Of a stretch of DNA of 64,000 nucleotides, positions 44,012-55,730 are shown one piece after another. Where the stretch lies: contig CM065713.1 in NCBI GenBank assembly GCA_017654935.2, positions 23,238,875 to 23,302,874 on the forward strand. The letters are read 5' to 3'. Under the pieces are notes generated by a model, which worked only from the letters and a program-made list of their open reading frames with translations, had not been told where the DNA came from and made no database searches. The position numbers were made by a program, and so were the translations under genes. This DNA comes from Phymorhynchus buccinoides (Eukaryota; Mollusca; Gastropoda; Neogastropoda; Raphitomidae). Numbering within the stretch: the stretch's first letter is position 1; every line of letters starts with the position of its first letter.

Positions 44012-44511
44012 NNNNNNNNNNNNNNNNNNNNNNNNNNNNNNNNNNNNNNNNNNNNNNNNNNNNNNNNNNNNNNNNNNNNNNNNNNNNNNNNNNNNNNNNN
44101 NNNNNNNNNNNNNNNNNNNNNNNNNNNNNNNNNNNNNNNNNNNNNNNNNNNNNNNNNNNNNNNNNNNNNNNNNNNNNNNNNNNNNNNNNNNNNNNNNNNN
44201 NNNNNNNNNNNNNNNNNNNNNNNNNNNNNNNNNNNNNNNNNNNNNNNNNNNNNNNNNNNNNNNNNNNNNNNNNNNNNNNNNNNNNNNNNNNNNNNNNNNN
44301 NNNNNNNNNNNNNNNNNNNNNNNNNNNNNNNNNNNNNNNNNNNNNNNNNNNNNNNNNNNNNNNNNNNNNNNNNNNNNNNNNNNNNNNNNNNNNNNNNNNN
44401 NNNNNNNNNNNNNNNNNNNNNNNNNNNNNNNNNNNNNNNNNNNNNNNNNNNNNNNNNNNNNNNNNNNNNNNNNNNNNNNNNNNNNNNNNNNNNNNNNNNN
44501 NNNNNNNNNNN
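44012..44511. other. assembly gap, 500 N
   Basis: Exactly 500 N, followed within 80 bases by a poly-C run (44580-44613) and A-rich sequence. The frames through it are artefacts. Confidence 0.99.
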
Positions 44512-44579
44512 CCATTTCCACGTCGCCCCCATTGGCTTTTTTGTTCTTCCCCCCGCCTCCAAAAAGAAAATTGTGCCCC

Positions 44580-44660
44580 CCCCCACCCCCCCCCCCCCCC
44601 CCCCCCCCCCCCCAAAAAAAAACAAAAAAAAATAAAAAAAAAAAAAATAAAATTAAAAAT
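44580..44660. repeat. poly(C) then poly(A) tract beside gap
   Basis: About 30 C followed by A-rich sequence, probably a point where the assembly failed. Confidence 0.85.
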
Positions 44661-45249
44661 GCATATCAAAGAAGGCAACCACACAAAAAAGGGAACAAAT
44701 GTAACAGAAGAAGAAGGAAAGTTACAATTGCTCATGAGTTTCCGTAACGTCTTTGTGGAGCTAAAAAGGGCAACAACAACAAAATGTATTTATTGTTCAG
44801 TCTTGTTGTGAATTGTAATACCCACAAATAATAAATACCAGTATCTGGAAATCGCATATTAATCCAAACAATGAATAAAAAAAATTGAAAAGGTATCAAA
44901 TAACTAACAATCCAATGTGTACCAGTATCTCATTAACAATATTTATCACTCAACACGGGGGAAGGAAACAAACTTATAGAAAAACAAGGTTTAAAATTAA
45001 GCATCAGTTGTAAAAAAGAAACGGCTCGTCCAAGTGTGTAAAGGTTAAAAACCAAAAAACAAACGACATAAAAAAGAGAAAAAAAAATAAGAATTTTAGG
45101 AAAAATACACTGTATACAACAGTAAAATTAAAAAAAGAATTTAAAATAACACACATTCCCTTTTGTTCAAAAAGCCCTACTTTGTATCGAATAATTTCAC
45201 CAGCGCCATTTTTCAGTGGAGGGACGCGAGGAAACCATTACAATTTATT

Positions 45250-45540
45250 TTGCAATTATTGGCCATTCCAACAACCACCTTTTGCAAGATGGTGGTGGGA
45301 ATGCCCTTGATGTGGTGGGGGAGGGGGAAGAGAAAGAGAACGTAGAGGGGAAGAAGATGCCTTTGATAAAGTCGGGACCAAACAAGGGCCATAACTCTCG
45401 CCAATAACCCTTAATATTTGAGGGCTAATCCTGAAGTGGCTGCCTTTTGCAAGAGGAATGCCCTTTTGGATACTGACCAACACAAGGGATTAAACTCTTG
45501 CCGTCAAGGGCAATGTAATAAACCCTAGTTGCAGTGGCCA
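45250..45540. repeat. dispersed repeat R13, copy 1
   Basis: Shared with 57360-57720: CCTTTTGCAAGAGGAATGCC, TTTTGGATACTGACCAACA, CTTGCCGTCAAGGG and CCTAGTTGCAGTGGCCA. No coding frame is kept between copies. Confidence 0.5.
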
Positions 45541-45679
45541 TTACAATTGGGGATGTCAGAACATGAAGTAATTTATATTTTTGTTAATGATTGTGGCACT
45601 GTCTTAATGCCTCCTTGACCATTGCTGATCAGTGCTTTTGCTGCCTTTAGTCCAAATGCGTTAAAAATCAAATACCGTG

Positions 45680-45850
45680 GAAAGAAAATCTCCCTTTATA
45701 AGGACCTTCAAACAATCATCCAAAATGAGTCTTATAAGGGAGGTAATTGTAATACTTACAAGGGGCACACAATGTCTCAGTAGAGGTAGGTCTTATATGG
45801 GAGGGAGTCATAATGAGGAGGTCTTATAAGGGAGAGGTTTCCACTGTATA
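45680..45850. repeat. CTTATAAGGGAG element, copy 1
   Basis: Contains AAAATCTCCCTTTATAAGGA, ATCCAAAATGAGTCTTATAA and TATAAGGGAGAGGTTTCCAC-TGTA. The ends resemble pogo-type termini. Copy 2 is at 49020-49200. Confidence 0.6.
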
Positions 45851-46336
45851 AAAAAATCGGTGTATGTGTTGCATGTGGTTTCGTTTGTTGTTGTACATGT
45901 TTCCATTACAAATTGATTTTAGAGGTATGCGTTGTGTACGTGTGGCATGCCGCTGGCGGTGGGGGTGGTGTGTACCACACGCACAGCATGAGGAGAAGAT
46001 GCGGTGAGAGAGACGGGGGGGAAGGGGGGAGGACGAGGAGTAGGGGGGGGGAGACGAGACAGTGTGCCATTTTTGAAAAAGAAAGACGGCGTGGGGGACA
46101 CGAAAAAATCAATGCGTATACTAATTACGGTACAAAGGATGGAAAAGACTGGATAAGTTCAGTTTTTTAAACGTCGCGTGTATCGGCACTTTTTTTCGCC
46201 AAGGACGACGGGCATGACTTATGCCTGAACAAACCAACCAGGGTATATATAATATTATAAAAACAAAAATTTATATTCCTAAATAACGTCTAGCCAAAAA
46301 AGGCCAGAGACAAAGAGAAGCAATCAGGGAATAATT

Positions 46337-46358
46337 TTTTTTTTTTTTTTTTTTTTAA
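46337..46358. repeat. poly(T) tract
   Basis: Homopolymer, followed by GA-rich DNA (46500-46625). Confidence 0.8.
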
Positions 46359-47005
46359 AATACGGGGTTGACAACAGGATCTGTTTCATACCTTTGTAAC
46401 TTATAAGGGAAACCAACAAGTTGGTAAATGTTGGATTTGCTTTTGCAACACGGTTTTTGTTTTGTTTGCGGTCTACGGTAGTGAGGTCTAATGTCATTGG
46501 AGAGGCAGAGGGGTGGGAAAGAAAAAAGACTGAGGGGACGAGTTGAGATTTGAGGAGAGAGAGAGAAGAGACCGAAAGAGAGGCGGGACGAGAAGAGGAG
46601 AGTAAGAGAAGAGAGGAAGGGGCAAAAGACATAGTGGAAGAATTGTTTTATCATATAGTGTATAGCTACTTTAAAATATCAACAAACTAACCAAAAATTA
46701 CACACCAGCACAAGCAAACAGTTCAGAACATAAATAAAGTATAACCCACAACATCGCCTTTATCTAGAAAATAAAAACTGAAATATGCAGTTTACGTTGT
46801 AAATGGTTCTTTTTTTACTTTAAACAATTTAACTCGATTTTTTTGTTTTATTATTTTATTATTTTTTTCTTTTAAAATGAAAACAAGGAAGTATAGAGTG
46901 TTCAACATTATGAAAGCTCAGTCAATACAATTAATTGAAACTATACTTTCCAACAAAAAAAAGTTGCCTCAATTAGCATTACAAAAATATGAATTCAATG
47001 GAGAA

Positions 47006-47007
<2 letters not shown>

Positions 47008-47037
<30 letters not shown>

Positions 47038-47057
47038 ACCCCCCCCCCCCCCCCCCC
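47008..47057. repeat. poly(C) tract
   Basis: About 50 bases of C with a single A. Real runs of this length are rare and are often created by consensus error. Confidence 0.9.
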
Positions 47058-47267
47058 ACATTTAAAACGAAACAGACAAAAACAAAACTAATACATTCAT
47101 CAACATCAACAACAAAGATAACATTAACCATAACAAAAACTCACTATGACAAACAAAATAACAACAAAAAAAACAAAAACTGACAGGCAACATTGTTACA
47201 AATTCTTGAATGAAACAATACTAGAACAACCAATCACATTTAAACTGTGATCATTTAATTACTTCTT

Positions 47268-47400
47268 TTCTGGTTCCCAATGGCCATAGGCCCCATAATG
47301 GGTTAAGGTACGCATGTGTCCGGTTTTCAGTTTTTTCTATGGTCTCCCGCTGCGTACAGACGACACATTCCGAGTTAGGAGGAACTTCTCAAAGGAGACA
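47268..47400 (+). repeat. dispersed repeat R2
   Basis: CCCAATGGCCATAGGCCC, GGGTTAAGGTACGCATGTGT, CGACACATTCCGAGTTAGGA, leading directly into the R3 array. Confidence 0.6.
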
Positions 47401-47439
47401 TATTATTTGGAAAGATTTGATTGGGAAAAAAAAAAAAAA

Positions 47440-47920
47440 AAAGACAGGAGAAGGAGGCCAATAAGTCAGAAAGAAGTAGATGACAGAAAGCAAAGGGGAA
47501 AAAATAAAAGAAAAAAAAGGCAAGGGGAGAATGGAGCAATAAAGTCAGGAAAGATAGTAGATGACAGTAAAGCAAAAGGGAGAAAAACAAAGGCCAGGAG
47601 AATGGAGACAATCAATAAGTAAGAAAAGATAGTAGCTGGACAGAAATAGTAAAGGGAAAAAAAGTGCCAGAGAATGGAGCCAAATAAGTCCAGAAAGATA
47701 TAGATGACAGAAAGCAAAGGGAGGAAAAAAAAAAAGGCAGGAGGAATGGAGAGACATTAAGTCAGAAAGATAGTAGATGACAGAAGAAAGCAAAGGAGAA
47801 AAGGCAGACAGAGGGCAAAGAGAGAGAGAGTGGCAGATTAGAGGAAGTTACAAGCACAGAACTTCCAGAAGGGGAGGTGAAAAACTATTTGCACGGAAAA
47901 GAACCCCCCTGGGGGGATTT
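47440..47920 (+). repeat. R3 element with internal five-unit minisatellite
   Basis: The R3 block AAGTCAGAAAGATAGTAGAT GACAG, then AAGCAAAGGG, then AGGCAGGAGAATGGAG is repeated about five times (47455, 47540, 47610, 47680, 47755), at about 70-80 bases each. The single-copy part with CTTCCAGAAGG follows. Other R3 copies have one block. Confidence 0.75.
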
Positions 47921-48214
47921 AATACCAAAAAACGAAGACAAAATTAATCAAAGAAAAGTAAACAAACAAAAGTGCTCCCTGAAAAGAACCAACAACCAAA
48001 ACAAAGCCAACAAAAAACTTCCCCGCGATGTCCGATGAAAAAAGTAGCTTGCCGGGCATCAACCACATTTCCATTCTACTATAGTGTGTTCGTTTTTTGT
48101 CAGACAGTTTATATGCATAACCCCTTGAATGCCAAAGAAAAAAATCATTGTTACAAATCATGCCATATGGGGAACAAGACAACTGTATCATTGGGTTTGG
48201 CAACTCCCCAAACT

Positions 48215-48600
48215 GAAAGGGACCGATGCCCTGGCCAGGGTACAGGGGCAGAGCGTCGGACGTTTCAGGGGGACCAGTTTAACGAGAGAGGATAACGAGA
48301 TAAAGCAGACAGTTAAATTAATATCATTTTGAGTCTGATAAGCCTTGTAAAATATTACATTGCCTTTGGTGTAAACTTCCAAGATAGAAACATCTCCAAG
48401 TTCAAAACGCCCCCCCAAATGGCGAATGATCGGCAATGACTTCAATGAGTCAATAATTCATGAGACCGACAGGTGTGGTATATCCCGAAACATCATTTTA
48501 TCCTGTTTTTTCCTGTTCAGTTTATGGTAAAATTAAAACTACTGAAATCGGTGTTTAAAAAATGAAAAAAAGAGTAGCACCTATGACTGATATAGCAATT
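48215..48600. repeat. dispersed repeat R8, copy 2
   Basis: Same blocks as 39340-39700: CAGGGTACAGGGGCAGAGC, GAGGATAACGAG, TTTTGAGTCTGATAAGCCTT. Confidence 0.65.
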
Positions 48601-48784
48601 GGCCAAAAGGGTTGGGGGGATTATAACTCTCTTGACCTGGCTACGAGAAAAGGCAGATATTTAGAGTTATTCATCTTCTCTGAATCTGTGCATCAGTGAT
48701 GTTAATCAAGTCAGTTATGTGATACGTTACATGGCAGTCAAGGGGTCAACAAATACATCTTCTCAGGAGGCGCCGTGGGATCGG

Positions 48785-49015
48785 TTTTAGGAGGTCGCTG
48801 GTGGTAATCTTAACGGGTTGTTTTTGCAAGTGTGCTGGTTTCGAACCCAGCTCCTTCCGTAAGGTCGTCCGTCCTTGGGAAAGGACACTTTACTTCCTAC
48901 TCCTAGTCCTCCGGAATGGAGACCTTAAAAACCACGGTCCGTTGGCGAGCTTTAGGCAGTTTAGCACGCATCAGATCTTAATATGCACACGCTAAAGCCT
49001 AGTCCACTACAGGTG
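48785..49015 (+). repeat. tRNA-derived SINE-like element
   Basis: A B-box-like CTGGTTTCGAACCCAG is followed by GTCGTCCGTCCTTGGGAAAG, GACACTTTACTTCC, ACCACGGTCCGTTGGCGAGC and TTAATATGCACACGCTAAAG. The layout of a tRNA-like head plus a conserved CACTTTAC core fits animal V-type SINEs. Family not named. Confidence 0.55.
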
Positions 49016-49019
49016 GAAA

Positions 49020-49200
49020 AAAAATTCCCTATAAGACCTTTCAAAAAATCATCCAAAATGAAGGGTCTATAAGGGAAGGGGTCTTATAAAGGGAGGTTAA
49101 TTTAATACTACAAAGAAAAAGCAATTTTTCAGAGAACGGTCTTATGTTGGAGGGAAAGTTTTATAATGGGAAGTCTATAAGGGACGGTTCCCACTTGTAT
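49020..49200. repeat. CTTATAAGGGAG element, copy 2
   Basis: AAAAAATTCCCTATAAGACC, TCATCCAAAATGAAGGGTC, CTATAAGGGACGGTTCCCAC. Sister of 45680-45850. Confidence 0.6.
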
Positions 49201-49549
49201 TCGGTAGGAGTAGGGACCGTGTTGTGCCGATGTGAAATGGATGCACACGAACTCACACAGCACAGCAATTCTGTGGGGTGTGGCCACTGCACTCGCAGTG
49301 ATATTCTCTCAAGGTGGGGAGCAAACCCTGGAATTTCACAGAGGAAAAGTCTCTGCCCGAACAGGAATATGATGTGGAAAAATGCCACCAAAAAATACTT
49401 ATTACAGCACCCAAACACAAGCGAATGACAGGATTAATATAATACTTTAAAAACTGAAAAGGGAAGAGAGGAAGACAGTTCTTAGCTTCCTCTTGTTCCA
49501 CTAGTTGTAGGGAGAGCTCTGCCGTGATATACACATCGCGTACCGTCAT

Positions 49550-50235
49550 TTTCGGGTATTTTAAGGCGATATTTGTTTCTACAATTACGGACATACGCGC
49601 CTAATAAACGATGGGGACCCTATTAGTGAACACAAATCATGAGAAAGAGGCAACGACACTTGCTGTGCTTCAGATCACAGTTTTAATGTGAGGTAGACAT
49701 TAAAGAAGGTAACAAATGTAGCACGATGTATTTATATTTTTTTTAAGACGAATACTCACGTTTAAAAAATGCTTCAAAATCCTATTATCGTTCAAGATAA
49801 CAACCCTTCATTGGATTGGGTAAATGCATCGTTGTAGAGCTTAAAATGCATATTCTATCGTTTTCACGAAGGGAGAAGAAGGGGAGGGGGGGAGTGGAAA
49901 ACTACAAACACAACAACAGGAAGCAGATCAACGGAAGTTAGTTTGATTATTTGTTTTGAAAGGGGAAGCCAAACTCTCGTTATGACAGCAGTAATGGCAC
50001 GTAGGGTGGTAAGCGTTTTTACAGGAGCGTACGGGATTCAAAAGTCTTGAGTGAGTTTTCTTTTGTGAGGTGCATAGTCGCCTTTATAAACGAGGGCGCC
50101 TTTTTTTTCTCTTGTTTCTTTTTGTACTTTAATTTTTTCAGAAGACACTTTTTTCTGAAAATTGCCCTATTGCCTTCTTATACACAGCAGGGCTTTTTAA
50201 TGATCCGAAGAAAAAAAAAAAGAAAAAAAATACAG
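49550..50235. mobile_element. TIR element, ATAATGCGC family, copy 2
   Basis: Shares AAAAATGCTTCAAAATCCTA, CCCTTCATTGGATTGGGTAA and GCATCGTTGTAGAG with 41204-41910. The ends are degraded. Confidence 0.55.
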
Positions 50236-52014
50236 AATTACTTATATGGTGGTGTTTCTCTGAAACCCCAAGTGATTAGCAGTTTTCCAGTAATTATCAC
50301 ATTTTTTGTAACTGCAGTCACTTTTTTTTGATTATTTAAAGAAGGATCCGTTTATTGGCTTGGGAATAAATGGTGGTTTTTTTTGTGTGTCCATGTGTAA
50401 TATATCTGACAAACATTCTCCTACCCCTTCCCCCTAAACTAAAAAAAGGTCATGGAGAAAAAAGTAAATGTCTGAAATGACCACAAAACTCATTACCTCA
50501 TGTTTTGTTTTTTCAGACTAAATGGCAAATACTTGTTAATCAAGATGAGACCTCTGCGTTCTTAAAATATAACATATTAAATAGTAAATTAAAACTGTTA
50601 CAAAAAAAATAAAAAAAAAATCTGGTTTAAAATATGGTGTTTGTTTCTTGCACCTTATTAAATACAGGGCTTGCCAACCCATTCTGTTTGCAAAATGCCG
50701 GGACAAACTACAAGAAAAAAAAAAAAAAACCAAAAAAAAAAAACAGGGAAGACGTTTATTTCCAGGGACAAGACAAACATCGCATAATGTCATGCATCAC
50801 TCAGGGTCAAAAACGAGCATTATACTTCTTAAACATTATTTTTTATGATCTAGCACCACATTTTCTGCACCGTTTTTGTTTGTGGCTCAAGCCACAAAAC
50901 CATAAAAACTCACTTTGGTCGTCAGTCGGGTTGTCTGTCTGTCGGTCCTCCAAAATCTGTCGCACTTCAAATCGGGAGGCTACATTCGACAATAATTGAG
51001 GCCCGTCTTTAAAATGATGTATTTTTAAAAGCATTACAAAAATAATTAACATACGTTTTTGTTCTAATAACAACAGACACCGAACGATGGGGGGGTATTG
51101 CGGGGTGTGTTTTTTGCTTCTTTTGATGAGTATAAGTAGGATACATAGTTTAAAATGTTTTTCAAAAAGATATAAACAAGTTACGAAAGGGGCTGCAGAG
51201 ATTAACATTTCTGGGTTTAAGAAATTAAAAATTATTGAAAAGACTAGGGAAGATGTGAACTCATGATTGGAGTGGTTAAAAAATAGACCGCCTATGACAC
51301 AAAACATGCGATTTTTGCGTTGTTTGTTTATAGTCTTTCCTGTGGTTTTTGGTGCCAATTGTGCCTACAATATTTCAATGACCGCTTTTGGTGTTCAGTA
51401 ACTTTGAATAAACACGTTATGTTAGGGGGAAAAAGTAAACAGTGATTGTGTTTGGTCGTTGTTCCTGTGTTCAATAGGCTAAGGACCAGCAAACAATACA
51501 AGTGAATTGTTTTCTAAACAAATTTTTTGATTATTTTCTAAAGTTTCCAGGGACGCCAGACAGCAGATTAAGAATAAGTGGGGAGTGGGAAAAGATTCAG
51601 GGGGGACCAGGGGTGCCATGCTGTGGGGGATGTTTCCGGGACAAATAACCCTAGGGGGGTGATGTTGGGTGGTATGGTGTGGCAATGCCCTTTTGTAATA
51701 ATATGGTTGCATCTTAAAGACCCCCCCACATAACGTGTCACATTCACTCTTAGTTCCTAAGGCAGGGTACTCCCTAAGGGATACTTCCATGCAGAAGGAG
51801 AAACCTTGTGCGCACAATCCAAAATAACGTGAAACAAAGAGAGGGAACAGATTTGAGAAATGCTCAGAATTTCTCCTAATATGGCGAGTGGTTAGTAAAC
51901 TGTTTTCATCCTGTCCTTTCTTCCACTTATTTAGGGTCTTCCGTACGAACTTTACGCGGGCTTTAATGTGAGCCCCTGCCTTATGCTAGTGGAAGATTTC
52001 TTAACCCCTTTTTT
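50236..52014. other. non-coding stretch
   Basis: A/T-rich with A-runs near 50600-50745. Open frames (for example 50843-51358 minus, 171 codons) show no recognisable domain and are unsupported. Confidence 0.4.
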
Positions 52015-52260
52015 GGATGACGCGTGTAAACGTATCAGTTACTGACTTGATGACATCAATGATGACGTCACTAAATATGAAGAGGAATAACTCTGATATG
52101 CTGGCTTTTGCATCTAAACACAGTCAAGATAGTTATAATATCCCCCCCACCGACCCCCCCATTTTGCCAGAGGGGCTCATCAAGTTAGTTGGGTCTTTTT
52201 CATGTCATGATTGTATTAGCATGATGATTTACTCTTATTTTCTTCTGGGTAGTCAATCGG
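52015..52260. repeat. piggyBac-like MITE family 2, copy 2
   Basis: TTGATGACATCAATGATGAC, GAAGAGGAATAACTCTGATA, then AGTCAATCGGGGTTTT. Sister of 520-745 and 59215-59425, with a C-rich insertion at 52142-52170. Confidence 0.55.
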
Positions 52261-52299
52261 GGTTTTAGATTTTAAGATTTTCAACCAGCTAGAAGAAGA

Positions 52300-52435
52300 G
52301 GGAAAAAAAAAAAAAAAAAAAAAGGATAAAAAAAAAAAAAAAAGAAAAAAAAAAAAAAAAAAAAGGGAAGAAGAGGGAAAGAAGAAAGAGAAGGACAGAA
52401 AAGTAAAACAAAGAAAGAAGGACGGAAAAAAAAAA
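52300..52435. repeat. A/GA-rich low-complexity tract
   Basis: Long A runs split by GGATAA and G pieces, then GAAGAAAGAG-type sequence. Confidence 0.85.
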
Positions 52436-52594
52436 TGTGGATTTTGACACGCAACGTGGTGGGTCTTTTTTTAAAAAAGTATGTCATAATTTTGTAGGAG
52501 AAAATATTTCGAACATAGAATGCACATTCTGGATCATCTTTGTAATAAGAGGCAATTAATCTGAAAATGCAATTACACATTTTAAAATGACAAG

Positions 52595-52763
52595 GGCATG
52601 TATTCTCGTTGAGATAGTACTGAGATTAGCATCATGACTAACTTTAGAAAGCTCTTCCAAAAAGTCCTAATTGAATATAATATTATAGGACATGGAAGAG
52701 TTCTCTAAGGTTGGCATCATGCTAAGTCTCATTGCTTATCTCAACCGCTGAAATACAGGCCCA
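52595..52763. mobile_element. hairpin MITE, copy 2
   Basis: GGGCATGTATTCTCGTTGAG pairs with CTCAACCGCTGAAATACAGG. The inner CTTTAGAAAGCTCTTCCAAA pairs with GGAAGAGTTCTCTAAGG. Same design as 40101-40248. Confidence 0.65.
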
Positions 52764-52859
52764 GTTGAGCGTGAGAAGCAGAAAAGAAGAATGAATCACA
52801 AACCTACCCGTGGGGATTACTGGGGGTGGGGGTGGGGTGGGGGGGGGGTCGGTCTTGGG

Positions 52860-53130
52860 GTTCTTTTGTACAAATTAGTTCCAACACATCTCGTCTGGCA
52901 GTTCTGTGCTTTCTGCAAACTTCCTCTAATTTGTTACTTCTCTTTGATCATATGCCTCTTCACTTTTACTTACTGTAAATCTACATCTTTCTTGAATTAT
53001 TGTGGGCCCCCCCATTCTCCCGCCTTTTTTCTAAAACAAAAAAAAAGTCTCCAAATGTTTTCTCCTTGAGCCTCCTCCGACAAAAATCGGAATGTGTTGG
53101 CTGTACGGAAGCGGGGAAGTGAGAGGACGA
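52860..53130 (-). repeat. R3 then R2 fragments
   Basis: R3 pieces (TTTGTACAAATTAGTTCC, CTTCCTCTAATTTGTTACTT, TTCTCCCGCCTTTTTTCTAA) run straight into R2 (GCCTCCTCCGACAAAAATCG). The same R3-R2 order is seen inverted at 47268-47920, so R2 and R3 are probably parts of one longer element. Confidence 0.6.
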
Positions 53131-54297
53131 GTTTTGGAGAGAGAACAAGTGGAAATGAACATCTATTTGCTCATTCTTCCGAGCTTCTGCGTGGATCTGT
53201 TAAAATAAGCTGTTCATACTTATGATGATTGTTTGCATTACATGTTTGTTTGTATGTGCAAATCATTGAAGAAGGAATAAAAAGAGGGGAAGGGGGAGAA
53301 GGGGGGAAAACGAGAACCTTCTTTGCAAGGGGGGAGAAGGGATAAAAACACACACCAAAAAAAAAACCCCCTGTGCCCTCGACCGAACATATCCCACACC
53401 GCGAAATATAGTACCTTAACCATTAGCATTATGCCCCTGGGAACGTTAGATAAGAGAAGAATAAGAAAAGCGAAGAATCACAAACTTCAATTTAACCCAT
53501 TATCATAACGCATCACCTTGGTCCCCAACAATCATAAAAACTTAAACCTACTTTCTATTCCTTTTATCAACATCACTGTTCAAACTTTGAAGTGAAAAAT
53601 TGATGGGCTCTCCTCGTCCCTTTCACGCACTACCCACGAGAGGGGGAGGAGTTAGGAGAAACGTACGACGAGGGGGGGGGGGGTGGGGGTCCTACGCGTC
53701 TTGGCTTTGAGTTCAGTGCGTACCCCCCCCGCCCCCCGACAATCGTAGATTTTTCGTAACGAAATCCATCATGATTGCAATTTATTCCAGTGACATTTTT
53801 ATTTCTTCCAAGCTACCATTTTTCAAATGAAAGAGTCAACTTTTTTCATGGAGTGTAGAAGCTTAAAATTGAATATATTCTACTCATTTTCACGTTTTAA
53901 GGTTTCTATCCCAACCCCCTTGGTTGTGGGTGGTGAAAGTTGCTAGGCGTTACTATAAGTGTAATAATAATTAAAAATGAAACACACGTAGTTAAAGGGT
54001 TGCGCATGACCCGTACCAGTACGCACATGACCAATTTTTTGTCACAGAGTCTTCAGGGAAATGTTGCTTCTAGGGAGAACGTGTACGGTTTTTTCAGTTA
54101 CAAGCCAGAGCGATTGATGTGATACAGTGGAAGCAGGGAATGAAAGAAGAAAAAAGAGAGAAAGAAGAAAAGGAGAGAAAAGAAAAGAGGGAAAGATTTT
54201 GAACAGACACATGGTGAACTAAAAATCTTTTCCCAAAATGCACTGGAGATCCACAAATTTGACGTCGTATTACATAATGCCCCTTTCTCTAATTCCT

Positions 54298-54585
54298 AAC
54301 CCTTCAGCTGTCCCAGCCAATTTGTCAGACAAAGTATACATTAAGCTTAAATGGGAGGAGAGAAGAGAAGAAACAAAACATATTCTGCAATATAGGAATT
54401 AATCTATGTGACATGTACAACCCATTAGCTCATTCAATATCTCCCATATCAAGACAATAGGGTCTGGGTCTTCGGTAAACAAGCACCTGGGAGATTTCAT
54501 GCTTTTTAGTGACATGGTGTGGCCTCTCTAAACCCACTGTGGTGCTAAATGCGAGACTTGGCGGTGAAATGCGGTTTTAAGCATG
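54298..54585. repeat. piggyBac-like MITE relic
   Basis: ACCCTTCAGCTGTCCCAGCC start, TTCTGCAATATAGGAATTAA, TTTTTAGTGACATGGTGTGG, GACTTGGCGGTGAAATGCGG end. Same family as 57078-57347. Confidence 0.55.
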
Positions 54586-55426
54586 GATGACAACTTGACG
54601 GCTCGGGAAAAATCGAAAAGACAGGCAATGGGGCTGGCCCAAAGTCAGGGTCCCTGGCCATTGTTTACAGGGGCAGAGAAAAAAACCGCGGGCAGAGAAA
54701 AAATAAAAAAAAAAAAAAAAAAAAAATTGCTAATAAAAAAAACACGTCGCGTCAGCGACCCTCCCCCAAAACCGATTTGTAGCAGTCGGATATTTAAATA
54801 ACCAAAACGTTAACCCATAGGCACAATGTGACTGTGGGAAAAAAACTCAAAATTAAGAAATTGAATCAAAAACATCTGCATACAAAAGGAGGTGATAACT
54901 AAAACAGGTACGTTATTGCATATCGTGTCTGCTGTTAACCTACTCGTATTACGGTTTTTCCCCCCCAAAACGAAGGAAGAACAATCCCATTTTGACGCCT
55001 TGTGTTCGATCCGTTCAACGAGTTGAGACAAAAATGCGTACGGAAAAATAAACACCAAGGGGGGCTGGGGGAGAACCTAAGTCGTCCCGAAATTGTTTGA
55101 AAGAGGCTGCATGTTGGTTGAGAGACTCTTTACATTGAACAACAATGTGATGATTACAGAATAATATACAACTCTAGGTGGGGGGAGGGATAGGATTGCT
55201 TTTTTTCTTTCATTTTTTTAAAACACCACAAAGCACACAAACTCAAAGATTGGAACCATGCGTACAATTACCTATTTTACTAGACTGTAACGGCAATAAT
55301 TTTTTTTCACCCACAGCTGAGAGATCCCTTGTGTTTTATACACTATGACAATCATTTATTATAGTGAGGAAATTTATAACAACCCCCCCCCAACACAAAA
55401 TCAGAATTTTTTAACGTTATACAAAA

Positions 55427-55497
55427 TATAAAAAAAAAAAAAAAAAAAAAAAACAAAAAATAAAAAAAATAAAAAAAAAACAAAAAAAAAAAAAAAC

Positions 55498-55528
<31 letters not shown>

Positions 55529-55571
55529 AAACAAAAAAAAAAAAAAAAAAAGGCCAAAAACAAAAAAAAAC

Positions 55572-55603
<32 letters not shown>

Positions 55604-55730
55604 AAAAAAAAAAAAAAAAAATAAAAAAAAAAAAATTAAAAAAAAATAAAAAAAAAAAAAAAAACCAAAAAAAAAAAAACAAAAAAAAAAAAAACAACAA
55701 ACAACAAAAAAAAAAAAAAAAAAATTATTT
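55427..55730. repeat. poly(A) region with scattered C, T and G
   Basis: About 300 bases that are almost all A with isolated C and a few T or G. The minus-strand poly-Phe frames (55352-55762 and nested) are artefacts. Confidence 0.95.

Noticed and set aside
43652..44747. Open frames of 228-289 codons across the second gap
   Set aside because: They are N plus homopolymer-derived residues (poly-Pro, poly-Gly).
50843..51358. 171-codon minus-strand open frame, a possible small gene
   Set aside because: AT-rich composition, no recognised domain, no splice or conservation evidence. Frames of this length can occur by chance in such DNA.
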